Shown: positions 34,091-45,537, numbered from the stretch's first letter. The stretch is 64,000 nucleotides of DNA from Liolophura sinensis (GCF_032854445.1 NC_088302.1:46106645-46170644); one strand, 5' to 3'. Notes: generated by a model from the sequence alone, not told the origin. Program-made: numbers and translations.

Positions 34091-34470
34091 CAACCAAGGT
34101 TAGGCTGCATTGTAAACGGCCACACCAGCGTCGCTGACAGCTGTTCCGTCACGAAACGAACGAGCAGTAAAAGCGGGGAAATTCAAAATTCCCTATACAG
34201 CCCGGGACTGAAATCACGCCTCGCGCTTGTAAATAATAAGCCAATTATGCTATTCTAAAATAACAGAAAAATTCAATTTGATTTGAACTGATCTATTTTT
34301 CGCGAAAAATCTCCAGTAGGCCTTAGTCTCTTTAAAAACGAAACAGTCCAGGGGAGACAATCCATGTCGCCTTCAAAGCTTCTCATTCTCCCATTGTTCA
34401 CCTAAGAAATGCGTGACAACTGCAGACCCATAATATACAATTAAGACGAACATAATAAAGAGCAAAACCA

Positions 34471-34535
34471 GAGCAGCGATGACAGTGTGATCATTGGCAA
34501 ATGGTCACACGTAACCGATGAAATAGGCCTATGGC
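34471..34535 (+). repeat. Direct repeat, right copy
   Basis: GAGCAGCGATGACAGTGTGA and AAATGGTCACACGTAACCGA, 989 bp from the left copy. Confidence 0.7.
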
Positions 34536-34540
34536 CTCGT

Positions 34541-36169
34541 GTCAGTTTACCTCAGTTGGGCTGCTCATGCCGAACCTTAGTTTTACAAAAATCCCGGAAG
34601 ACGTACGTTTTTTTATCGATTAATAATAGTTTGGTAGACATTTTCAACCAAATATATTGGGTTTAATATCAAATATATATTTAGTCGCAATGTTTGTAAT
34701 TTGATTGTGTCCAGCCTCAAATTACAGACAGATGTTTCATATAAAAACTTAGTTCTAACGGTCAGTTTTCATAAAATAGCGATGAGTGATTTGACATGAT
34801 GACACGTGGCGAACTTGCAAGCTATATACGTACGATATGTTAATGTAGAAAATGTTAGGCTCACAGTGTTTTTAAAGGGGTGGGGGAGTTGTAAAATTTA
34901 TGAAGAGGTTTGTCAGGCCTCAACCGCAAGCAGAGGCAACACAAAGATGCATTAGCATATGCTTGTTCATTTGAAAATAGATATGATTTACACTGGACGT
35001 TTGTCTTTGAACGCGTTCAACATAATCCTGCAGACAGTTTAACCGTGTGTTCATAATCCCTGATAACTCTAACAGATAACGCGCTTGGTATTCCTACGCG
35101 CTTTGTCATTCAACGTATGAAGAAGGATGGTTCGTAAATTTAAAACACTGACTGACAATGCACTGTCTATGATCTTACCTCTTACTGCTAGACGGAGACG
35201 ACTGCTTTTTTAACATGGCTGTGACTGTAACAGTCCTTTACGCGGTCCGTTCCTTGTTTGTGTCATCAAGCCTCAGTCAAATCGTTGTCCCCTTTGTTAC
35301 AAACCCTCTTGTAGCACAAGCTTTACGTATGTACACCCTGTTGAATCTCCCGCAGACAACACACATGTATACATACACACACATGCACACAGAAAGCCTA
35401 CTAAAAACTTGAATTCAGCGCGTCGATCGGTTGCAAAGAGGACGTTTTATTAATCACCCTGTCGCGCGGGCGTTGTGTTTGGGTTCAGAAGAAGATATCT
35501 AGGTCACACATGCATCGTATTACAGTGGTACTTGGGCAGCAGTTCCCCCGTTTGGCGGCTGCTGCTTTCACGTTAGGCATTCTAGTCCTCAGCGTATGTC
35601 TGCCACGGGTACAAGCTCTGGTATCAATATACACCATTTTCAATCCATTTCTGCGCTTAGCTGATTTGCAGGCATTTTAGAGTGATGCTCACGTGAAATT
35701 CCCTTAAAGATGAGATTATCAAAGCAGTTTATCAATATCAGCAAAGTTGGTCTATCATTTTTTATGGAATACATTCTTCTATAGGAATATTCTTTTACAC
35801 AAAAGTCCCTTTTTGTACAAAGAAAACTATATCTGTTTTGGACGATTTTATTTAACACACGGAATTATTTTTCATATATGTATATATATATATATGCCCC
35901 GTATGTACAAGTAAAGGAGATAGTACACCCTTTTAAAGTGAAATGCTACTCCGCTATATAACTTTAATAATATTAAATCCAACATTTTGTCAGTGATGGA
36001 GGAGAGAAAATATTTACAAAATGCTTGGATTCTAAAGTCTATATCTATCTATAATGTTGTCTGTATAACATTACGTTATACAGATTGTGAATAACCATTA
36101 GGTGGCGAAACATTTTAAGGTGTAGGTGCTCAAACATTTCTCAACATTTAACATCCTGTATCATTTTGG
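34541..36169. other. No gene seen
   Basis: AT-rich, with a short TA run near 35875-35895. A 65-codon open frame at 35215-35412 has no family features. Confidence 0.4.
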
Positions 36170-36474
36170 GGGATCTGTGACCGACTTGGTTAACGTGCCA
36201 GCGCGGCGCAGTGACCCAGGGGCCCCTCACCAATGCGGTCGCTGTGAGTTCAAGTCCAGCTCATGCTTGCTTCCTCTCCGGCCGTATATGTGTGAAGGTC
36301 TGTCAATAACCTGCAGATGGTCGTGGGTTTCCCCTCGGTCTCTGCGCGGTTTCCTCCCACCATAATGCTGGCCGCATTTGTGTAAGTGAAATAGTCCTGA
36401 GTACAGCGTGAAACACTAATGAAATAAATAAATAAATAAATAAATAGATAAATAAATAAATAAATAAATAAATC
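36170..36474 (+). repeat. SINE family A, full-length
   Basis: Head TTGGTTAACGTGCCAGCGCG, B-box-like CTGTGAGTTCAAGTCC, body GGCCGTATATGTGTGAAGGT, tail GAGTACAGCGTGAAACACTA with about 50 bp of AAAT repeats. This is the best plus-strand reference copy here. Confidence 0.9.
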
Positions 36475-37332
36475 ATTCAACACTTGAGAGAAAATGTTGA
36501 CACATTAAAATTTGCGTTTTAAGAGAGTATAATTGGCAATTGATACAATTAGGTTTTCATGTGCATAAATCACTATGATGATAGAGTCCAAAAAACGTCT
36601 ACTTAATTTCTGCACAACGACTATACTGATCCTGCACAGTGACATGTGTCATGGCTTCTATTTGTCGGAGAGATGCTATTCCGTAAGTGGCGGTCCTGTT
36701 AGGAGAATATTTGAGGATGCTTTGCAAAGATCGGTCACTTGGACAAGAAAACACTGCCAGTCTCGTCTCTGTGTGTCATGCACCCATTTGGTAAATAAAA
36801 ACGACGCGATCCGGCTGAATGAAGAGGTCAGAGGTCACGAGCAAGTGATACCACGCTTGCATGGTATCTGTAGACCAATGTAAGGTGTGTTGCCTTCATT
36901 AATAAAGGAACTGATTAATTCTAGACAAGGAGACTGACAAACAAATTATAATCACTAAATGTACTGAATATGGGCGTATTTATTTTCCCGATTACGATGT
37001 GAACTTCTCAACATGCAAAAAGCCTTAAAAAAAAGACTTCATCTTTACAAGTTGTTTACTGCCATTTATGTAAACGAGTGCAACCTCCATATACAGACAC
37101 GAGTGAGTAAATGATTTTGTGCAAATATATATATTTATATAACAAATATTCTCCTTGTCATGTCATAATGGTGCTAAGCGCATAATTTCAGCGGGAATAC
37201 CTCATCATGCTTCAGTTCGTTACTCCCAAACTTGGTTTGGCATAAATCTATCAACTCCACAGCTCTTTAACATCAGACTCAATATATGATATTCTCTTAA
37301 AATGTTTTTAAGTTGTCCACATTTTAATCTGT

Positions 37333-37400
37333 CTTAACAACAATAGGCTCATATGTACCATGCAACTCCACATATGTCTTAACCATTAACAGTAGGCTGA
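37333..37400 (+). repeat. Minisatellite fragment left of LTR element
   Basis: CTTAACAACAATAGGCTCAT, ATGTACCATGCAACTCCACA and a second partial unit (TTAACAGTAGGCTGATAT). Matching units resume right of the element at 41969-42040. Confidence 0.6.
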
Positions 37401-37456
37401 TATTTATTTATTTATTTTATTTGTCAGTGTCTGAACTACATTTTCCCCTCTGTGTA

Positions 37457-38054
37457 TGTTACAGCCTGCACTGTCATTCAGTCGAGCGTTCTCGAGGCTT
37501 CGAAACATACATCGAGAGCTCGGTATCAAGGACGCTACTGTCAACCCGTCCATCCTGAGAATTTACACACTCATAGGCAGTTGGGGAATAAACCACTTAT
37601 CGGACTATCATCCGTAAGTGAGTGAGTGCTTGGGGTTTAACGTCGTACTCAACAATTTTTCAGTCATATGGCGACGAAGGAATCATTAGGGTGCATGTAC
37701 GTGTAATTTGCCTCCTTATTGCAGGACGGCTATCATCCGTAGATTAAGAAATTTATGTGAGCTGTGGATTCTACATTTGCGTGGACTGACTTGACTTTGG
37801 AAACCGGAATATTCCATCCGGATTTAGACGCGGTCATTAGTAAGAGGCTATACATATATATTTGTAATTATTTGTATTGTTTTGTATATTATTGTCAGTT
37901 GTAATATTTGTATATTTTATTCAAATATATGTATTGAACTTATTCAAGCATATTCGTGTTATTTGTTTGATCTTGTGTAAGGCCTATCGCTGATCTGAGA
38001 GTAAAACAAGCCAGTTGTTTCTCAACTTTACTCTCCAATCGTGGTGCCCTTACA
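37457..38054 (+). repeat. 5' LTR with nested SINE
   Basis: Matches the 3' LTR over TGTTACAGCCTGCACTGTCA and the last 400 bp (GATCTTGTGTAAGGCCTATC ... CCCTTACA). It lacks about 230 bp present in the 3' LTR (about 41240-41465) and carries an inserted SINE fragment at 37617-37729. Confidence 0.88.
37605..37741 (-). repeat. SINE family C fragment nested in 5' LTR, 12-bp target duplication
   Basis: The insert at 37617-37729 reads, inverted, as the family C end (AAACCCCAAGCACTCACTCA; TGACTGAAAAATTGTTGAGT). CTATCATCCGTA flanks it at 37605-37616 and 37730-37741. The 3' LTR shows the unoccupied site as CTGTCATCCGTAGATTGAGG. Confidence 0.9.
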
Positions 38055-38338
38055 TATTTAAGGCATGTATTGGAACTAAAATTGTAGCACGTTAATTGTC
38101 AGCTTGAATAGCGGTATTTTGGTTCCTGTACTGGATCAAACAGAGATTCACATTTTGTACAACTATTTATATTGTTTCTTTGTACACTATGTTGTGTCAT
38201 TATGGTTGAGGAATTTAATGTAGAGTCATACCTTGACGGTGAGGATTTTCAGTTGTTAAGGTGTCTGATTTAAGAAGGCAGATTTAAGGAAAATATCTTA
38301 CAAGTTTGAATCAGACTAAAGCCAGAGTCTTATAAAAA

Positions 38339-39315
38339 GTGAAGTGGTGGATGCTATTAACAAACAGAGAGAGAGAGAGAGAGAAATTAGAACAGGAGTC
38401 CAAACTGAAGGAACTCCAAGTTAAAAGTAATGGTATTGAAGCTGTTAGTCATAGTCACCAAGAATTTGATTTGGCTCGAACCATTCGATTAGTGCCCAAA
38501 TTTAATGATAAGGATGTAGAAAGTTTTTTTTTCTATCCTTTGAGAAAATGGCTGTAAGCTTGGAATGACCTGAAAGGCATTGGAGAATGCTACTTCAGAG
38601 TACATTTGAAGGTAAGGCTGCAGAGGTCTATTCTGCTTTATCGGTAGATCAGTTTTCAGATTACAACACATTTAAGGCAATAGACTTGTCTGCTTATGAC
38701 CTTTGTGCCGAAGGCCTATAGACAGAAGTTCAGACAGGTTAGAAAACAGTCTGGTGAAACGTACTTGGAGTTTGCCATGGTTAAAGAAAACCAGTTTGGC
38801 AGCTGGCACAGGGCTCTGAAGTCAGATCATTCTTTTGAGCAATTAAGGAAGATTGTTCTCTTGGAGGAATTTAAGAACAGTGTTCCTAATGAGGTCAAGA
38901 TTTAGTTAGGTGAACAGAAGGTCAAGGACATTAAGACCGCAGCCAGTTTGGCCCATGAATATGAGTTAAATCATAAAACTGGTGGACAAAATTTTCAGCC
39001 TAAATTTCAGAAGAAGTGGATTTCTAATCAGAAAACTTCAAATTTTAGTACGGACAACAGATCGGTGAGAAGCATAAGTCAATTGTGGGTTTTTCTTCTG
39101 ACAAGAAGACCTTCCAGTCTAAACCTCAAAATGTAAGTCCATCTTTTTGCCGTTATTGTAAAGCCCCAGGACACCTATTATCCACGTGTCCAGTACTGAA
39201 GAAAAAAGACGAGCGACAGTCAGTACCTTTTGTTAACTCTAGTTGTAAACCAGATAGTGTTGGTCCTGTCGTTAAAGCACAAGTTAAGGGAGTAGGGCGG
39301 ACTTCAGAGACATAC
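38339..39315 (+). pseudogene. gag remnant with CCHC zinc knuckle
   Basis: Frames broken by shifts and stops at about 38555-38696 and 38903. Recognisable stretches are FDLARTIRLVPKFNDKDVES (capsid start), QVRKQSGETYLEFA and the knuckle CRYCKAPGHLLSTC at 39148-39189 (C-X2-C-X4-H-X4-C). A short GA repeat lies near its start. This would be the structural protein of the retrotransposon particle; it is now non-functional. Confidence 0.8.
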
Positions 39316-39339
39316 TAGGGATTCATATCTGATGGTGGT

Positions 39340-39660
39340 GGTAACTGGTAAGGGAGTTATCTCCCCTGTTCTTAAACTTAGTGATACTAGGGCTAGTTAG
39401 TCATTGATGTTGGCAGATGTGATTCCTGCACATTCTGATAAGGCCAACAGTCATCTTTTAATTCAGGGTATTAATGGAAAGTTTATGTCTGTTCCATTGT
39501 TGGAGGTTACACTTACTTCTGATTTGGTTACTTTATTAGTAACTGTAGGGGTTATTCATACTTTGCCTGTGGAAGGTACTTCCTATTTGCTGGGTAATGA
39601 CTTAGCAGAAGATAAAATTAAGGCGTGTCCTCTTGTCTGTAGTGTTCCGGTTTTGGACGG
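39340..39660 (+). pseudogene. Retroelement protease remnant
   Basis: The active-site motif expected as D-T-G-A reads D-T-R-A (from 39383), followed by a stop at 39398-39400. Downstream YLLGNDLAEDKI is the usual end of the protease fold in these elements. Both the Gly change and the stop abolish function. Confidence 0.7.
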
Positions 39661-39931
39661 AAATGCAGAAGATCTACAAGAGGAGTTTCCAGGTATATTT
39701 CCCTTTTATATGGTTACCGGGTCACACAAAATGGCGAGGGAAGGAAGACATTTCTTCTATTACCCCTGGGGATTCAGCGGGTAATATTAATTCGGATGAA
39801 ATTTTCTTTCATGATATTGACGGTGTAGAGGGTGGTCTGGAGTTAGACAGACTGGTATTCTGTAGATCTGATGTGGTTAAACAACAAACACAAATCCCAA
39901 ATTAAGGGAATTAAGTAAGTCTGCTTTATAT

Positions 39932-40650
39932 GTGGAGCAAATAGCTCATGTACGTGTTGGTTATTACATGGAGGATGGGCTGTTGAGAAGAAAGTATAGA
40001 CCCCCTTATGTATCAGCTAATGATGACTGGCCAATTTTTAATCAAGTTGTCCTATCTCCAAGTTATAGGCAGGAAGTACTTAGGATGGCTCACGAGATTC
40101 CAATAGATGGACATTTAGGCATTAGAAAGACAGAAAGTAAAATCACTCGCCATTTTTACCAGCCTAAGATTTACAAGGCTGTGGTTAATTTCTGTAAAAC
40201 ATGGCACACCTGTCAGCTGGTAGGAAAACCACAGCATAGTGTAAGGTCTGTACCCTTAATTCCCATTTCTGCTTTTGGTGAACCTTTTAGAAAGGTACTG
40301 ATTGATCCGGTTGGTCCGCTACCTAGAACTAAGTCAGGATACAAGTATCTTCTGACTATTATCGATACAGCTACCAGATTTCCGGAGGCCATGTCCTTGA
40401 AACAGATAACCACTCCTCAAATAGTTAATAGTTTGTTACAGTTTTCACCAGATATGGTTTACCTAAGGAAATTTTGCCGTCCCTACCCCAGGAACCGCTT
40501 AAGGCCAAGTTTAGTGGACTATATCAAGTGGTGAAGAAAGTTAACGATGTCAGCTACATTATTACCACACCCGACCGTAGGAAAACTGAAAGAGTATGTC
40601 ACATTAATATGCCCAAGAAGTATAATTCCCGTGATGCAAGTCAGTCAATA
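39932..40650 (+). pseudogene. Integrase remnant
   Basis: The H2C2 zinc module (GHLGIRKTESKITRHFY, then CKTWHTC) and the core start (LIDPVGPLPRTKSGYKYLLT, then IIDTATRFPEA) are intact and hold two of the three catalytic acids. Near 40455-40490 the core jumps to the C-terminal domain (FSGLYQVVKKVNDVSYIITT), so the segment with the catalytic Glu is deleted and the frame shifts. Confidence 0.85.
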
Positions 40651-41196
40651 GCTATGGCTAGCACAGTAGTAAATCATGTAGAGGAGAGCGATGAATTGTC
40701 TACTAGATGTACCGAGTCCAAAAAGCCAGTTAGCACCCAAGTTGGTTTGTTTGATCCTAAGTTGGATAACTCAAGTGTATTGAGCAATTTAGATGAAGTG
40801 TCAAGTCATCTTTCTATACGTCAGATACGTGATATTTGTAAGCTCTCTAGACTTACTCTAAGATATGATGGGATTAGGTTGCACTAATGTTGCAGTACAT
40901 GATGTAGATGTAGGACGGGCTGAACCTATCAAACAGAATTAACCCTGCAAAGTTAAAATGTGTTAACCAGGAAATACAGTACATGATAGATAATGGGATT
41001 TTAGAACCTAGCCAGAGTGGCTGGTGTTCCCCAGATGTAGTTATCCTAAGACCGATGGTTCTATACGCCTATGCGTGGATTACAGAATGTCAATGCTGTA
41101 AACAAGACGGATTCTTGTCCTATTCCCCGTCCTATTCCCCGTATTAAGGATTGTATTGATAGGGTAGGAAATGAAAAGATGGATCTTCTTAAGGGT
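40651..41196 (+). pseudogene. Integrase-RT linker and reverse transcriptase N-terminal remnant
   Basis: The linker contains LDNSSVLSNLDEVSSHLSIRQ, typical of the stretch before RT in related elements. NPAKLKCVNQEIQYMIDNGI then SQSGWCSP and a VDYR-like block give RT fingers. It stops at DLLKG, where the 3' LTR begins at 41197. The catalytic palm and RNase H are absent. Confidence 0.75.
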
Positions 41197-41686
41197 TGTG
41201 AAGCTTGCAGTCATTCATTCAACAAGTCCACTTGAGAGCAGTCATATTTACTGTCATCCACTATAAAGGATTTTCCTGGGTTTGGAGATATCGGCTCTCA
41301 CATCATTCGACATTCGTCATTTGTGCTCCATTTTCTGTACGTTGCACTTTGTGAGCTTATGTTTTGCCACTTGCTATTTTTTGAGACGTTATTTTGGAGC
41401 TTGTATCGCTCATAGTCTCTTTGTGCAATTACGTACATTTCCCTGAAAGTGACTGCGTATTTCCGAGGAGTGAAATATACATCGATAGCTGGGCATCACA
41501 GACACTGCTGTCAACCCGTCGATCTGAGAGGTTACACATTCACAGACAGTTGGGGGAATAAACCACTTAAAGGACTGTCATCCGTAGATTGAGGAATTCA
41601 TCTGGGCTGTGGATTCTATATTTATGTGGACTGACTCGCCTTTGGAAGCCGAGATATTCCATCCGGATTTAGACGCTGTCATGAGT

Positions 41687-41763
<77 letters not shown>

Positions 41764-41954
41764 CAATTACTTGTATTGTTTTGTATGTTATTGTCAGTTG
41801 TAATATGTATGTATTTTGTTAAAATATATGTATTGAACTTATTCAACCGTCTTCATGTTTATTTGTTTGATCTTGTGTAAGGCCTATCGCTGATCTGAGA
41901 GTTAAACAAGACAGTTGTTTCTAATCCTTACTCTCCGATAGTGGTACCCTTACA
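41197..41954 (+). repeat. 3' LTR with AT microsatellite
   Basis: 758 bp, TG...CA. It contains about 65 bp of AT repeats (41693-41762) where the 5' LTR has only CTATACATATATATTTG, and the 230-bp segment missing from the 5' LTR. Confidence 0.88.
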
Positions 41955-41968
41955 GCACTTCAGATGGC

Positions 41969-42040
41969 TTAATAACAATCATGTGCACCATGTAATTCCA
42001 CAAATGTTTTAATAATTAACAACAGATTCATATGTACCGT
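41969..42040 (+). repeat. Minisatellite fragment right of LTR element
   Basis: CTTAATAACAATCATGTGCA, CCATGTAATTCCACAAATGT and a second partial unit (TTAACAACAGATTCATATGT) match 37333-37400. Confidence 0.6.
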
Positions 42041-42789
42041 GGCCAGCACACTACCATAGCCAGAGCTCAAACTCTCACAGATCAAACCCTGGTGTGACCG
42101 GACCTTAGAGTAAATCTGGCGTCTGGGATATCACATATCTCATTAAGTGAATGGTTTATGTTAAAAATGGGGTTTCAGAAATGTGACCTTCCCACTACCC
42201 AATATGGACAAACTGGGAGATAGGAAGACGGAGAGTAACGGAGTATGCCAGCTTTAGTAAGCATGTGTAGCATCACCGCTCACATCTCGCACTGCGACGA
42301 AGAAACAGTTACACCGAAGTTCTGGGTTTGATACTGAAGCTTTATTTGTTAGATCGAAAGCTAAGTGAAGCTGAAAGTAACAAGACATGTGCGTTAACAG
42401 TGCAGTTTACACAAAATGAAAACTGGGCACGAAATGATGGTTATAACATTACGCCATGTGCGTTTTTCATTTATGCCGTTTTACTCGAAATAAAGCTTCT
42501 AGATGAAAATTACACAGTTATCCAGTTGAATTACAAATTGTCATGACGTTAGGGCTAACAGTTATGACAAACAAAAACCATACTAACCACCATTGACAGG
42601 ATCTGCATTATGTTTTCGCAAAAATGGCTGCACGCAGGCACACAAATCAATCTCACAATACTCTCAATCAACTTTCATAATTAACTCTTGACAACTTAAT
42701 CTCAGGCCTAGTACAGGCCGTGACACAGAGCGATATACGAAGCTCACAGTTCTTTCCTCATAAACTTGTTGAAATTCCACTGTATACAA

Positions 42790-42794
<5 letters not shown>
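42041..42794. other. No gene seen
   Basis: No recognisable exon. A 72-codon open frame at 42328-42546 has no family features. Confidence 0.4.

Positions 42795-42872
<78 letters not shown>
42795..42872. repeat. AT dinucleotide microsatellite
   Basis: About 78 bp of AT repeats. Confidence 0.98.
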
Positions 42873-42877
<5 letters not shown>

Positions 42878-42984
42878 AAGGACACATGCAAAAATCAAGA
42901 TGAATGATGTAGGAGTTACGTCCCCTGATCTATGCCCACTTCAGAATCGTCAGAATTGTATGGCCAGTGCCGTTGTGGTTAGGT

Positions 42985-43480
42985 CATAAGTCGTTTGCCC
43001 CTGTACCCCATGTACTGTCGTTTGTGTAAAACTGTCCCATGTACTGTAGTTTGTGTAAAAAAATGTCTCCTGTACTGGCGTTTGTGTAAAAATGCCCTCT
43101 GTACTGTCGTTCGTGTAAAAATGCCCTCTGCACTGTCGTTTGTGTAAAAATGCCCCTCGTACTGTCGTTTGTATAAAAATGTTCTATGTACTGTCGTTTG
43201 TGAAAAATTGCCCTCTGTACTGTCGTTTGTGTAAAAATGCCCCTGTACTGTCGTTCTTGTAAAATGCCCCTGTATTGTCGTTTGTATAAAAATGTCCCAT
43301 GTACTGTTCTTTGCATAAAAATGCCCCACATATTGTCGTTTGTGTAAAAATGCCCCTCCCCCGGGCTGTCGTTTGTATGAAAATGCCCTCTGTACTGTCT
43401 TTTGCGTAAAAATGCCCCATGCACTGTCGTTTGTATAAAAATGCCCTCTGTACTGTCTTTTGCGTAAAAATGCCCCACTC
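42985..43480. repeat. 29-bp minisatellite, about 16 copies
   Basis: Unit close to TGTACTGTCGTTTGTGTAAA then AATGCCCTC. The period is 29-30 bp, so successive units are read in successive frames. On the minus strand no frame meets a stop for long stretches, giving three overlapping open frames of 148-190 codons with repeats such as HFYTNDST. It ends about 20 bp before the pogo-like element. Confidence 0.88.
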
Positions 43481-43504
43481 CGATTCACTCCGAGGGGGTA
43501 GGGC

Positions 43505-43940
43505 GGGGCAAAGCGCCCACTCGGGGTAAAGCGCCTTTTGCCGAAATACAAAATATGACGTCATCTCCATCCTCGGCAGCAATGCGACACAGGTGCTGCC
43601 CTCTATGTTGTCAACTGACTGTTGCATCATCTCCGATCGAGCGGTGGTTGAGTTTTCTGCGAGGTAAGTTTGATTTTACCCAGGATTGATGTAAAAATTG
43701 ACAGTTACATAAAGCGTTCTACTGCCAGTTTATTAACAGTAACGATAAAATGCTATTGCACACCAATAAACTGATATGTACAGTACATAATCACTACAAA
43801 ATTAGTAAGTGATACTTTCAGGTCAATCCCATAAAAAAGAAAGATCAAAAAGCACGTGGTGGGGGCAAAGCGCCCTTCAATTGTTGGAGGTAAAGCGCCT
43901 ACCTAGGCGCGTTGCCCCTTCTTAGTGGGCGCTTTGCCCC
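43505..43940. promoter_or_regulatory. Left cluster of 14-bp motif (6 copies), probable transposase-binding sites
   Basis: Copies at 43505-43518, 43522-43535, 43862-43875, 43886-43899, 43906-43918 (inverted) and 43927-43940 (inverted). The outermost is inside the terminal repeat, which suggests binding by the transposase. A role in its own repression is possible. Confidence 0.6.
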
Positions 43941-44114
43941 TACATCTTAAATAGTACTAAAATGTACTAAAACTCTTACATCTAAAGTCTTTCCTTAAAA
44001 ATAATTAAACAAATATCTGCAAGATAAATATTAGACCTACATATTTACAGCATTGGCTGTGCAGCGTTGGCTATAATACTTGATAATCACAGTATTTTCC
44101 TTTCTTTCAGCATC

Positions 44115-45537
44115 ATGGTTAGGACTTACAAGCGTAAAACTAATCAAGGGGGATATGGAAATGACCAGTTAAAGTTAGCCCTGGAGAAAGTTCAAACAGG
44201 AATACCGCTGCTTGTCGCAGCCAAGGAGTTCAAAATTCCGCCAAGAACTCTGCGTCGTCATAGAGATGGACTAGTTGCCAATCCTGGTGTGTCACAACTG
44301 GGGCGATACACAAATATTCTTTCCACGCAGGTGGAGAATGAGCTTCATGCTCACATAAAGTACATGGAAAAATCCTTATATGGTCTAACCACAAATGACG
44401 TCCGACGTTTGGAAGGGGTTGGCTTCGCGCTTTCCTGTTACGCCATAAAGATATCAGCATCAGGGTGCCACAAGGTACTAACATTTCCAGAGCAGTTGGC
44501 TTCAACAAACCGAAGGTTCAACAGTTTTTTGTTGCTAGAATCCAAAGAATTCACACCAAGACAGGTGTGGAACATGGATGAAACTGGAGTAACTAACGTC
44601 CACAAACCAGGGAAAGTTTTGGCAACAAGAGGCATAAGGCAAGTTGGTAAGATGACGAGCGGTGAAAGAGGGAAAAATGTCACTGTTATCTGTGCTATGA
44701 ACGCTATTGGAGTATATGTTCCTCCAATGTTCATATTTCCGAGAAAGAGAATGAATGACACATTGATGACAGGTGCTCCACCACAATCCGTTGGATATGC
44801 CAACCCCAGTGGATGGACAGATTCCGAACTCTTCATTAAATGGCTAGAACATTTTGCATCCTTCACAAATGCCACACAAGGTTCTCACGAACAAATAGTA
44901 ATACTGGATGGACACCACAGCCACAAGACTCTGGCTGCAGTCACTTTTGCAAGGGCACACGGGATTCACCTGCTAACTCTCCCACCACACAGCACACATA
45001 AGATGCAACCTTTAGATCGGACATACTTTAAATCTTTAAAGAGTGCCTACAATGATGCCGCAGATTCCTGGATGGTGTCGCACCCTGGGAGACGTATATC
45101 GTTCTTTGACATGGCAGGAATATTTGGTCAGGCGTTTCATCGGTCGGCTACCCAAGAGAAATGTATAAACGGCTTTCGCATGTGTGGCATTTGGCCATTC
45201 GATGAGAACGTCTTCTCGGACGAAGACTTTGCAGCGGCAACCGTTACGGACCAACCAGAACCGGACAATAATGAAATTGTGGCCACAGAAGATCCAGATG
45301 TACGACCAGATTTACCAAATATGCCTTCCACTGGCGATTCATCCGAAGAGGACGAAGGGCCAGATGATCCAGAAAGCCATCGTGGCTTATCACACGATGG
45401 GGAACCTTCTGCCAGTATCCCATCATCTTGTGGAGAAACGCCGTTAACTACCGTGAAATCTCCAGGATCTTCCGATATCGCAGGTGCTACTCAACAGACA
45501 AATTCAGACGATTTGATTCACCAGGAATGTGCTGCAG
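44115..45537 (+). CDS. Pogo transposase exon 1 (HTH and DDE core)
   Basis: Encodes 474 codons plus one base. Thirty-five residues separate the second and third catalytic Asp. An internal frame change disrupts the second DNA-binding helix set. Confidence 0.85.

Larger units (their letters stand above)
37457..41954 (+). mobile_element. Ty3/Gypsy-type LTR retrotransposon, decayed
   Basis: Direct LTRs (37457-38054 and 41197-41954) start TG and end CCCTTACA. Between them, remnants run gag with a CCHC knuckle, a protease with a damaged active site, integrase, and the N-terminal part of reverse transcriptase joined directly to the 3' LTR. Many stops, frameshifts and two large deletions make it inactive. 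Integrase precedes reverse transcriptase, unlike standard Gypsy elements. No matching 5-bp target duplication is seen (GTGTA versus GCACT), and no clear tRNA primer site follows the 5' LTR. No envelope gene is present. Confidence 0.9.

Noticed and set aside
37457-41954. Endogenous retrovirus with envelope
   Set aside because: No envelope-like frame lies between the RT remnant and the 3' LTR; the features fit an LTR retrotransposon.
42979-43630. Three overlapping 148-190-codon minus-strand frames
   Set aside because: Generated by a 29-bp tandem repeat; the peptides are the same unit read in different frames.
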